From Marisa cornuarietis (taxonomy: Eukaryota; Mollusca; Gastropoda; Architaenioglossa; Ampullariidae), in assembly GCA_004794655.1 (NCBI GenBank), contig SMMW01000623.1:434001-498000 (forward strand): 64,000 bases of DNA. Direction: 5' to 3'. Below are positions 1 through 11,500 of the stretch, piece after piece (the first letter of the stretch is position 1; each line of letters opens with the position of its first letter). The notes beneath the pieces were generated by a model. The model searched no databases, was not told the origin of the DNA, and saw only the letters and a list, made by a program, of their open reading frames with translations. The translations under genes and the position numbers were made by a program.

Positions 1-3000
1 ATAGAACACTACAGGTACATGACCATCACCAGTGATGGAACACTACAGGTACATGACTATCACCAGTGATGGAACACTACAGGTACATGACCATCACCAG
101 TGATGGAACACTACAGGTACATGACCATCACCAGTGATAGAACACTACAGGTACATGACTATTACCAAGGATAGAACAACACTACAGGTACATGACCATC
201 ACCAATGTTAGAACAACACTACAGGTACATGACCATCACCAAGGATAGAACAACACTACAGGTACATGACTATCACCAATGTTAGAACAACACTACAGGT
301 ACATGACCATCACCAAGGATAGAACAACACTACAGGTACATGACTATCACCAATGATAGAACAACACTACAGGTACATGACTATCACCAATGTTAGAACA
401 ACACTACAGGTACATGACCATCACCAAGGATAGTCACCAATGATAGAACAACACTACAGGTACATGACCATCACCAAGGATAGAACAACACTACAGGTAC
501 ATGACTATCACCAATGTTAGAACAACACTACAGGTACATGACTATCACCAATGATAGAACAACACTACAGGTACATGACCATCACCAAGGATAGAACAAC
601 ACTACAGGTACATGACTATCACCAATGATAGAACAACACTACAGGTACATGACCATCACCAAGGATAGAACAACACTACAGGTACATGACCATCACCAAG
701 GATAGAACAACACTACAGGTACATGACCATCACCAAGGATAGAACAACACTACAGGTACATGACTATCACCAATGTTAGAACAACACTACAGGTACATGA
801 CTATCACCAATGATAGAACAACACTACAGGTACATGACTTTCACCAAGGATAGAACAACACTACAGGTACATGACTATCACCAATGATAGAACAACACTA
901 CAGGTACATGACCATCACCAAGGATAGTCACCAATGATAGAACAACACTACAGGTACATGACCATCACCAAGGATAGAACAACACTACAGGTACATGACC
1001 ATCACCAAGGATAGAACAACACTACAGGTACATGACCATCACCAAGGATAGAACAACACTACAGGTACATGACCATCACCAAGGATAGAACAACACTACA
1101 GGTACATGACCATCACCAATGATAGAACAACACTACAGGTACATGACCATCACCAAGGATAGAACTCTACAGGTACATGACCATCACCAAGGATAGAACA
1201 ACACTACAGGTACATGACTATCACCAAGGATAGAACAACACTACAGGTACATGACCATCACCAAGGATAGAACAACACTACAGGTACATGACCATCACCA
1301 AGGATAGAACAACACTACAGGTACATGACCATCACCAAGGATAGAACAACACTACAGGTACATGACCATCACCAAGGATAGTCACCAATGATAGAACAAC
1401 ACTACAGGTACATGACCATCACCAAGGATAGAACAACACTACAGGTACATGACCATCACCAAGGATAGAACAACACTACAGGTACATGACCATCACCAAG
1501 GATAGAACAACACTACAGGTACATGACCATCACCAAGGATAGAACAACACTACAGGTACATGACCATCACCAAGGATAGTCACCAATGATAGAACAACAC
1601 TACAGGTACATGACCATCACCAAGGATAGAACAACACTACAGGTACATGTCTATCACCAATGTTAGAACAACACTACAGGTACATGACCATCACCAATGA
1701 TAGAACAACACTTCAGGTACATGACTATCACCAATGTTAGAACAACACTACAGGTACATGACTATCACCAAGGATAGAACAACACTACAGGTACATGACC
1801 ATCACCAATGATAGAACAACACTTCAGGTACATGACCATCACCAATGTTAGAACAACACTACAGGTACATGACCATCACCAAGGATAGAACAACACTACA
1901 GGTATATGACTATCACCAAGGATAGAACAACACTACAGGTACATGACTATCACCAATGATAGAACAACACTACAGGTACATGACCATCACCAAGGATAGA
2001 ACAACACTACAGGTACATGACTATCACCAATGATAGAACAACACTACAGGTACATGACCATCACCAATGTTAGAACAACACTACAGGTACATGACTATCA
2101 CCAAGGATAGAACAACACTACAGGTACATGACCATCACCAAGGATAGAACAACACTACAGGTACATGACCATCACCAAGGATAGAACAACACTACAGGTA
2201 CATGACCATCACCAAGGATAGTCACCAATGATAGAACAACACTACAGGTATATGACCATCACCAAGGATAGAACTCTACAGGTACATGACCATCACCAAG
2301 GATAGAACAACACTACAGGTACATGACCATCACCAATGATAGAACAACACTACAGGTAAATGACCATCACCAAGGATAGAACAACACTACAGGTACATGA
2401 CCATCATCAAGGATAGAACAACACTACAGGTACATGATCATCACCAAGGATAGAACAACACTACAGGTACATGACCATCACCAAGGATAGAACAACACTA
2501 CAGGTACATGACCATCACCAAGGATAGAACAACACTACAGGTACATGACCATCACCAAGGATAGAACTCTACAGGTACATGACCATCACCAAGGATAGAA
2601 CAACACTACAGGTACATGACCATCACCAATGATAGAACAACACTACAGGTACATGACCATCACCAAGGATAGAACAACACTACAGGTACATGACCATCAC
2701 CAATGTTAGAACAACACTACAGGTACATGACTATCACCAAGGATAGAACAACACTACAGGTACATGACCATCACCAAGGATAGAACAACACTACAGGTAC
2801 ATGACCATCACCAAGGATAGAACAACACTACAGGTACATGACTATCACCAATGATAGAACAACACTACAGGTACATGACCATCACCAATGTTAGAACAAC
2901 ACTACAGGTACATGACTATCACCAAGGATAGAACAACACTACAGGTACATGACCATCACCAAGGATAGAACAACACTACAGGTACATGACCATCACCAAG

Positions 3001-3325
3001 GATAGAACAACACTACAGGTACATGACTATCACCAATGTTAGAACAACACTACAGGTACATGACCATCACCAAGGATAGAACAACACTACAGGTACATGA
3101 CCATCACCAATGATAGAACAACACTACAGGTACATGACCATCACCAAGGATAGAACAACACTACAGGTACATGACCATCACCAAGGATAGAACTCTACAG
3201 GTACATGACCATCACCAATGATAGAACAACACTACAGGTACATGACCATCACCAGGATAGAACTCTACAGGTACATGACCATCACCAATGATAGAACAAC
3301 ACTACAGGTACATGTTAGAACACTA
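1..3325. repeat. Minisatellite, ~37-bp unit, about 90 copies
   Basis: Near-perfect tandem copies of a unit of about 37 bp that reads roughly GGATAGAACAACACTACAGG followed by TACATGACCATCACCAA. The commonest variants are GGATAG/TGATAG/TGTTAG and ACCATC/ACTATC. Shorter units (GATAGAACTCTACAGG) and short deletion units are interspersed. The array starts before the window and degenerates at about 3325. Each unit holds CAG|GTACATG, which resembles a 5' splice site. No coding sequence is seen inside. Confidence 0.95.
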
Positions 3326-3456
3326 CATGTAAACATGACAACCACCTTTAAGGTCTGACGCCACACAACTGTGAATGCCGTTTCAGTGTCACCTGTAAGG
3401 TATAGTCAGTATCTCCACCTGTCCTTCTAGTCACTCACTGACCTCTTCTATCACAG

Positions 3457-3533
3457 CATTGCAGTCACGTGACGACGTCTCCATCTTCTGGCTGCCAGAC
3501 ATCGCCAGCGACATCCAGCAGACGTTTCTGTGA
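3457..3533 (+). CDS. Possible terminal exon of an unidentified gene
   Basis: A pyrimidine-rich stretch ending TCTATCACAG at 3456 is followed by an open segment that, entered after a phase-1 intron, reads LQSRDDVSIFWLPDIASDIQ and then QTFL before TGA at 3531-3533. I do not recognise the protein. The piece around the stop codon (3511-3574) is repeated once more from 3575 with one or two changes, and a third partial copy follows, so the stop codon itself is duplicated. If real, the gene lies upstream, and the 1-3325 array would be in its last intron. The evidence is limited to a good acceptor, a compatible phase and protein-like composition, so this could be chance. Confidence 0.3.
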
Positions 3534-3660
3534 GGACCGACAACCACACCTCACGGCGCTGACCATTGACCTCAACATCCAGCAGACGTTTCTGTGAGGA
3601 CCGACAACCACACCTCGCGGCGCTGACCATTGACCGTGACCTCAACATCGAGCCGTGACA
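3511..3660. repeat. 64-bp tandem duplication around a stop codon
   Basis: ACATCCAGCAGACGTTTCTG plus about 44 following bases occurs at 3511 and again at 3575, with a degenerate third start (CTCAACATCGAG) near 3641. The copies differ at about one position (CTCACGG versus CTCGCGG). Confidence 0.85.
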
Positions 3661-3794
3661 ATCAAGAACCACAACTCTCCCATATCATCAAGGCCCGTTA
3701 TTCCCACACCTGTACTTTGGTCTCGTGCCTATCAACGCTCAGTGCTTTGATCAAACAGGTACCACACCTGTAGCCACCTCATGTGACAGAAACT

Positions 3795-3847
<53 letters not shown>

Positions 3848-5400
3848 AGAACATTTTAATGACTTAAGGGCGTGTCACTTTAACAGGGTGAGCATATAAA
3901 GATCATCCTCTCATGTCATCATGTCGTACAGACATACAATCTGTTTACATACACTGTATAGCAGTTCTCTCACTCACCTACTCGTCCAGTCACCTCTCCA
4001 TTTATATCTCTAACTCTAATCCCTATTGTAGATAGAAACACACACACGTGTATATATATATATATTGTCAGGACTACACATTTAGACAAGCTCCTAATGT
4101 CGATATTGTGAATCAAAAACCCATTTCACATGCAGAGCAGCATCAACAGACCTGTACAGGGGGCATCACTCACACTTCGTATACATCAGCTTCGCTTGTC
4201 TCCCTTCGTATCTTGAATAAACCATGGCAGTTGTTTTGTTGTTCCTGCATTATCGGCTGACAGTATTTGAACAAGATATTCTTGTTCATTGTGTGTAGTG
4301 ATATGTTTGAGATATTGTTGCCAGAAGTCTACATACCTGACACAATGGAGAAGATCGTGGACTTCATCCTCCGTAACACTGATGCAGAAATTTGATCTTT
4401 GTGTTCTCTACCCCATCTTGTACACAACGATTTGTGTGTGTGTTTATATCACTCACTCCTAGACGGAAGCGTATTAAAACATCCCTGAATTGTTTACTTC
4501 TACATAATGAAAGTACATTCTGGTATGAGGGTGGATTTATGTAATCAGTATAACTGAAAACATTGACTGTGCCGGACATTCGCCACCCGTGTTTGCTGAC
4601 TGACATCCACCTCTCTCTCAGTTTTAGACTAGCGAGAAACATTTATGGTCTTCTACTCCTTGATTTACCCATACCTCATTAAAACACATGGATGCTAGGG
4701 TTACTTTCACTTTTGTTACCCAGCTTGTTTTGCCTTGTGCCTCCAGATTAAACAATAATTGATACGATTGTTTAGGTTTATGGTCCATGGCTATTTTTGT
4801 CACTCGGAGCCAGAATTTGATATTTCTCATATAGCAGCTGACTAGCAGCGGACATCGTCCAGCTTCCCCAGATATCATCTGATGGAGTAAGTATGGGGAC
4901 ATTCACAAACTTCTGACATGTGTAAAGATGTACCTTTTCGACAGGACTATTATCGTGGAGAAGGCCCCATACTTCGGAAGCTAGAAAGAAGAGGAGGTTG
5001 TACTACAACATCAAAAAGTTTAAAGAATGTCTGTCTACTCATGTTGTCAATGTTTTTTAAGGCTCTAACTATGTCAAAGGTAGCATTTCCCAATTTGACC
5101 GCTAACTGCTTAGCCCCTTGGAACGAGCTCCTGGTTGTTGTAAAAGTAAAACCTAGGTACACGTAGCTGCTGACTACTTCTACGACTGTTACTCCTAAAA
5201 AAATGAAAACGACAAAAACATTATGATTTGGCTTGTTAGCTCATTATTTCAACAGTTAATCAACTTGAATTTACAGGTGTTTGAAGTCGTGGTTCGCGGA
5301 ATGAACACAGACCGGTTATCTCCCTACTACCCTCCTCTACGTCACCACCCGACTTTGGTGGATTTTAGCGAGTTTTCATTGGGAGATTTTACTGTATCAG
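3661..5400. other. No gene recognised; GT microsatellite and AT-rich spacer
   Basis: A (GT)n run lies at about 3797-3845 and a short TA run at about 4050-4064. The remainder is unique-looking sequence with only short unconvincing open frames. An AATAAA at 4212 could be a poly(A) signal for a gene ending at 3.5 kb, but the link is weak. Confidence 0.5.
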
Positions 5401-6300
5401 GTACCCTATCTCACGTACCCTAATATCAGGTATACTAGCATCACGTATCGTAATATCAGGTACCCTAGTATCACGTACCCTAATATCAGGTAACCTAGTA
5501 TCACGTACCCTAATATCAGCTACACTAGTATCCCGTACCTTAATATCAGGTACCCTCTCTCACGTACCCTAATATCACGTATACTATCAGCTACACTAGT
5601 ATAATGTATCCTAATGTCAGGTACACTAGTATCCCGTAAGCTAATACCAGCTACACTAGTATCAGCTACACTAGTATCCCGTACCCTAATATCAGCTACA
5701 CTAATATCCCGTACCCTAATATCAGGTACACTAGTATCACGTACCCTAATATCAGCTACACTAATATCCCGTACCCTAATATCAGGTACACTAGTATCAC
5801 GTACCCTAATATCAGCTACACTAGTATAATGTATCCTAATGTCAGGTACACTAGTATCCCTTACCCTAATATCAGCTACACTAATACCAGCTACACTAGT
5901 ATCCCGTACCCTAATACCAGCTACACTAGTATCACGTACCCTAATATCAGCTACACTAGTATCCCGTACCCTAATATCAGGTACACTAGTATCACGTACC
6001 CTAATATCAGCTACACTAGTATAATGTATCCTAATGTCAGGTACACTAGTATCCCTTACCCTAATATCAGCTACACTAATATCAGCTACACTAGTATCCT
6101 GTACCCTAATATCAGGTACACTAGTATCACGTACCCTAATATCAGCTACACTAGTATAATGTATCCTAATGTCAGGTACACTAGTATCCCTTACCCTAAT
6201 ATCAGCTACACTAGTATCCCGTACCCTAATACCAGCTACACTAGTATCCCGTACCCTAATATCAGCTACACTAATATCAGGTACCCTAATATCAGGTTCC
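5400..6300. repeat. Minisatellite, 15/30-bp unit with ACTAGT core
   Basis: Tandem copies of CTACACTAGTATCCCGTACC + CTAATATCAG (30 bp, two diverged 15-bp halves). Because 30 is a multiple of three, long open frames (10-residue periodic peptides) appear on the plus strand. I regard these as a by-product of the period. Confidence 0.93.
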
Positions 6301-6711
6301 TATTTCTTCTAGTTGGGCAGGAAGATTGGGAGGTTTGCATCACTAAAGTTGAGCGGGCCTCGAACCCGCAACCTTCTAATTCCTCATTGGACACGTGACA
6401 GACACACGTCACCAACGTAGCCTCCCTGAAAATGGCTGCCTGTCACGGACCATTCCTTGACTTTGTATTATTCTAGTTTGCAAGACAAGAACTGGATGTA
6501 CGGGAAGAATGAACGAGAGATTGTACAAGGGACGTAGGAAAGAAAGGATTGACAGAGACGCCAATCATTGGTCAATCACAGCTCACCTGTAATTTGGGCG
6601 GGAAATAGAAAACTTCACTCAGGCCCGTAACACCGAAGAAGAAAGACGCACCTGAGTTGAGGTTGGTGAATACCAGAGAGGTAGACTGCACCAGAGAGGT
6701 AGGCGACTGAC

Positions 6712-7032
6712 CCTCTCTACACCTGCAGTGTGACGCATGCTGACCTGCTCTCTGACCCTCTCTGCACCTGCAGTGTGACGCATGCTGACCCTCTCTACAC
6801 CTGCAGTGTGACGCATGCTGACCCTCTCTACACCTGCAGTGTGACGCATGCTGACCCTCTCTACACCTGCAGTGTGACGCATGCTGACCCTCTCTACACC
6901 TGCAGTGTGACGCATGCTGACCCTGGTTGATGACCCTCTCTACACCTGCAGTGTGACGCATGCTGACCCTGGTTGATGACCCTCTCTACACCTGCAGTGT
7001 GACGCATGCTGACCCTGGTTGCTGACCCTCTC
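6712..7032. repeat. Minisatellite, 33-bp unit, about 8 copies
   Basis: The unit is GACCCTCTCTACACCTGCAG + TGTGACGCATGCT (33 bp). The last copies carry an extra CTGGTTGAT insertion. It is open in several frames on both strands because 33 is a multiple of three. Confidence 0.93.
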
Positions 7033-8065
7033 CTAGACGAGGTACCCTAAACATTTTCGTTTTGGCTTTTGCGTTATCCACCTGTAGGGGAACTCAGGTG
7101 TGTGTTGGTAAATGTTTCTAGCACACTGATACAAGGGGGACAGCGTATGCCTGGAGAACTAGTCTCCAGTGTTGCAGGTGCAGTGTCAACTCCAGTGACA
7201 GGTTTTCATGTTTACCGCCAGCCATTCTGAGTCCGGAAAATTGCCTCCCAGGACAGATCGTTATCCGCTCGACGCCTTTAATCCGCCAACACAGCAGCAC
7301 CACGAGGCACGAGGCACGAGGCAAGACAAAAGGTGTAAGACACCGCGCACCTTGAGGGTCGTCAACCGCCGGCCCAGCACTCGACCATGACCTCCATGTC
7401 TTTAAAGTTGCCACGTGAACTTTGACCCCTACAGTTATCGACTTGCATGGAGAAGTGTTACGATTATATCATAGACTGTTTGCGCCCGACAACATGGATT
7501 ACGACCATCTCAAGCGAAAACTGTTCTTGAAATGTCAGTGTACGGCTAAAAGGGTACCGAGCCCCCCGTACCCCAGTCCCCCAGTGCTGTGATCTTAACG
7601 GGCCGCCATGTTTAGTAAGCAGGGCCGGTAACCACACAAAACCCACCAAGTGCTGGCGCCAGCAGTTGTCGCCCCCGCTGTACGGTAGGAAACAGTTCAC
7701 CGTCAGAAACCGGCAGGTGATTAACCGTCTCTTCAACACACCACACCTGTTGTTGTTGTTGTTATGGTAGTGGTGGTGGTGATGGTGTCGCTTTGCTGCA
7801 GCAGGTGCTGCTGGTGTCGCCATTTATCATCCTGCATCGTGCTGCAGCCTGCTATACGTGCATCGCGCGGCATGCGGCGCTCTGCTGCACAGCGACACTA
7901 GAGGGCGTGTGTGCGCCGCCAAGCTGGCGTCACGAGGACAGCTCGTGGTCACGTGCTGAAGGGGGTCCAGTCGCGTACCTCAGTACAACTCCTTCCTCTT
8001 GTCGCTGTGTTGTTCACCCAAACAGTCACATGCCACTCAGTTGAGAAAACCGTTAATTACAGTCT
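7033..8065. other. Spacer upstream of tetraspan gene A
   Basis: GC-richer unique sequence with a short (GTT)n/(GGT)n microsatellite at 7748-7785. On the minus strand this gives a poly-His/Asn reading frame, which I do not consider a gene. No exon could be supported. Confidence 0.5.
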
Positions 8066-8312
8066 CGCAGTTTCCTGAGCCTGACTACACAACTTCCTAA
8101 GCCTGTCTACACAACTCCCTGAGCCTGTCTACACAACTCCCTGAGCCTGTCTACACAACTCCCTGAGCCTGTCTACACAACTCCCTGAGCCTGTCTACAC
8201 AACTTCCTGAGCCTGGCTACACAACTCCCTGAGCCTGTCTACACAACTTCCTGAGCCTCGCTACACAACTCCTCCCTAAGCCTGACTAGACAACCCCCTG
8301 AGCCTGTCTACA
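8066..8312. repeat. Minisatellite, ~22-23-bp unit
   Basis: About ten copies of CCTGAGCCTGTCTACACAAC (+TC/TTC), decaying at both ends. It lies about 250 bp upstream of the first ATG of tetraspan gene A, so it may be in its promoter or 5' untranslated region. Confidence 0.9.
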
Positions 8313-8557
8313 TTTTCTACACAATGACCAGAAGCTGACCACACGGCTCCCTGAGCCTGTTCAGGCAACTCACTGCCCACAGAAAACCCCCGCACTGGGT
8401 CCAGACAACAGCAAAGACAGGATCTTCAACCTCATCTTCTGTCCAGCTCGTGGTCGTCGAGGTCGTCTTGAATTCTGTTGCAAGTGCCACTCGTACGTGA
8501 CGACAAGAGATACGCTTGACTGCACATTGTTTGCAGTGACGTGAAGTCTTTCCCACA

Positions 8558-11500
8558 ATGCATTTGTCGGTGTTGAGCTCCCTGGCCATGATGCTGGTGT
8601 TGATGTCTACTCTCCTACATTTGGTGGCAATTTTTACCCGGGGCTGGGTCCGTGTGGGTGTCATGCTACCCGCTACCTATACCCGGCCTGATACCACCTA
8701 CCTTGATCAGACCCAGGCACTGGACAAGGTACCCGCCTCCAGTTCCAACTCCGACTGGGTGACACCGCAAGCACACGCCAGCTTCCTGCTGATGAGGCTG
8801 TGGATGTGGACCTGGTGCCAGGATCTGCAGCAGTTATCTCCTCCTCAGTGTCAAACACCTGGTGGGTATACGTAGCCTCCACTTCCTAGTTATCTCTCCA
8901 TCCATCTCCATACCTATGTGTGTCAGTGTGTACATAGACATGTGTAAGTGAATGTACATTAGTTGTCAATATATCACCCTGTAGACATGTGTAAGTGAAT
9001 ATACATTAGTTGTCAATATATCACCCTGTATACATGTGTAAGTGAATATACATTAGTTGTCAATATATCAACCTGTAGACATGTGTAAGTGAATATACAT
9101 TAGTTGTCAATATATCAACCTGTAGACATGTGTAAGTGAATATACATTAGTTGTCAATATATCAACCTGTATCAGTGTAACAACAGGTGAAACTGTCTCT
9201 CGCTCAGTTCAAAGGTATTCACCACACACGGACCCAACTGCACGGGTTTCGCTCCACAGGTAGAAGATAATCATTTTGTTAGTCTGTAAATTCCTTGATG
9301 TGAATACCCTGCAGTTAAGCGGCTGTTGGTTTTGAGCGGACATAACCAATGATCCACATGGCGCGAGGAAAGTTTACAAGTCGTGAAACACCCAAGGATA
9401 TCGTCACCGCCAGCTTACTTTGCTGTTCTCTTGTCTTTATTTTCTTATGGGTGGGGGGTAGTTTTGAAGAGTAACATGTGGTCTATGTGTCTATGTGTCT
9501 ATGGCTACCATCTGTCGCCAGTGGTAGACGGTGAGATTAAAACAGAAATCGAAGAAGAGCAAACAGCGCTGTGCTTGTGTGTTGATGTGGAGAGACGAAG
9601 ACAAACAAAGCAGCGAGTAACCACTCCACCCACAGGCCCTGTTGATGGCTGCTGAGGTACTAGTCTCTCGGTAATCATGGCTAGTGAGGCGAGTCTGGCT
9701 AAGCTAATTATGGCTAGTGAGGCAATAGTATGTCGTTTAATTATAGCTAGTGAGGCACTAGTCTCTTGGTAATCATGGCTAGTGAGGTAATAGTATGTCT
9801 GTTAATCATGGCTAGTGAGGTAATAGTATATCTGTTAATCATGGCTAGTGAGGTAATAGTATATCTGTTAATCATGGCTAGTAAGGCAAGTTTCGGTGCT
9901 AATCATGGCTAGTAAGGTAATAGTATGTCTGTTTATCATGGCTAGTGAGGTACTAGTATGTCTGTTAACCATGGCTAGTGAGGTAATAGTATATCTGTTA
10001 ATCATGGCTAGTGAGGTACTAGTATGTCTGTTAACCATGGCTAGTGAGGTAATAGTATATATGGTAATCATGGCTAGTGAGGTAATAGTATATCTGTTAA
10101 TCATGGCTAGTGAGGCAAGCTCCGGTGTTAATCATGGCTAGTGAGGCAATAGTATATCTGTTTATTATAGCTAGTGAGGCACTAGTCTCTTGGTAATCAT
10201 GGCTAGTGAGGTAATAGTATATCTGTTAATCATGGCTAGTGAGGTAATAGTATGTCTGTTAATCATGGCTAGTGAGGCACTAGTCTCTTGGTAATCATGG
10301 CTAGTGAGGTAATAGTATGTCTCTTAACCATGGCTAGTGAGGTAATAGTATGTCTGTTAATCATGGCTAGTGAGGTACTAGTATGTCTGTTAATCATGGC
10401 TAGTGAGGCAAGTTTCGGTGCTAATCATGGCTAGTGATGTAATAGTATGTCTGTTAATCATGGCTAGTGAGGCAAGTTTCGGTGCTAATCATAGCTAGTG
10501 AGGTAATAGTATATCTGTTAATCATGGCTAGTGAGGTAATAGTATATCTGTTAATCATGGCTAGTAAGCCAAGTTTCGGTGCTAATCATGGCTAGTGAGG
10601 TACTAGTATGTCTGTTAACCATGGCTAGTGAGGTAATAGTATATCTGTTAATCATGACTAGTGAGGTACTAGTATGTCTGTTAACCATGGCTAGTGAGGT
10701 AATAGTATATATGTTAATCATGGCTAGTGAGGTAATAGTATGTCTGTTAATCATGGCTAGTGAGGCAAGCTCCGGTGTTAATCATGGCTAGTGAGGCAAT
10801 AGTATGTCTGTTTATTATAGCTAGTGAGGCACTAGTCTCTTGGTAATCATGGCTAGTGAGGTAATAGTATATCTGTTAATCATGGCTAGTGAGGTAATAG
10901 TATGTCTGTTAATCATGACTAGTGAGGTACTAGTATGTCTGTTAACCATGGCTAGTGAGGTAATAGTATATATGTTAATCATGGCTAGTGAGGTAATAGT
11001 ATGTCTGTTAATCATGGCTAGTGAGGCAAGCTCCGGTGTTAATCATGGCTAGTGAGGCAATAGTATGTCTGTTTATTATAGCTAGTGAGGCACTAGTCTC
11101 TTGGTAATCATGGCTAGTGAGGTAATAGTATATCTGTTAATCATGGCTAGTGAGGTAATAGTATGTCTGTTAATCATGGCTAGTGAGGCATGTCAAGAAC
11201 GCACGGAAAGTGTGGACAGGTCACACACAACACACACTGACCTCACAGCCTTCTTCACGTGTCCTTTCACACAACAAAATACAAAGACCTGCACATGGGC
11301 TCGAACGTTTCTATTAATCGGGTGAACGTAAATCTATACTTTACTAAATAACAACAGAAAACTTCAGCACAAATATTCTACACTGAGTTTGCACCGAAAC
11401 AAATATATCTAAGCAGTTTATATTAAAGTCCTTCAAGTTCTCTCTTCTTCTGTTGTTGGGGGGGGGGGAAAGGGTCGACACGGCAAACAGTTCCCCTCTT

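Noticed and set aside
1..3325. Regular repeats that might suggest a CRISPR array
   Set aside because: Units follow each other directly with no unique spacers, in a eukaryotic gene context. It is a plain minisatellite.
5400..6300. CCCTAA-like motifs as interstitial telomere repeats
   Set aside because: CCCTAA occurs only once per 30-bp unit within CCCTAATATCAG. There is no tandem hexamer.
5829..6398. 189-codon periodic open frame (YTSIPYPNIS repeats)
   Set aside because: The repeat unit is 30 bp, so long open frames follow automatically. There is no acceptor, donor or start context and no non-repetitive domain.
7464..7823. Minus-strand frame with a poly-His/Asn run
   Set aside because: The run is the translation of a GGT/GTT microsatellite, and the rest has no recognisable domain.
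10821..11052. Overlapping frames on both strands (VCLLIMASEVIVYLL / INRHTITSLAM)
   Set aside because: These are period artefacts of the 33-bp array and contain no unique sequence.
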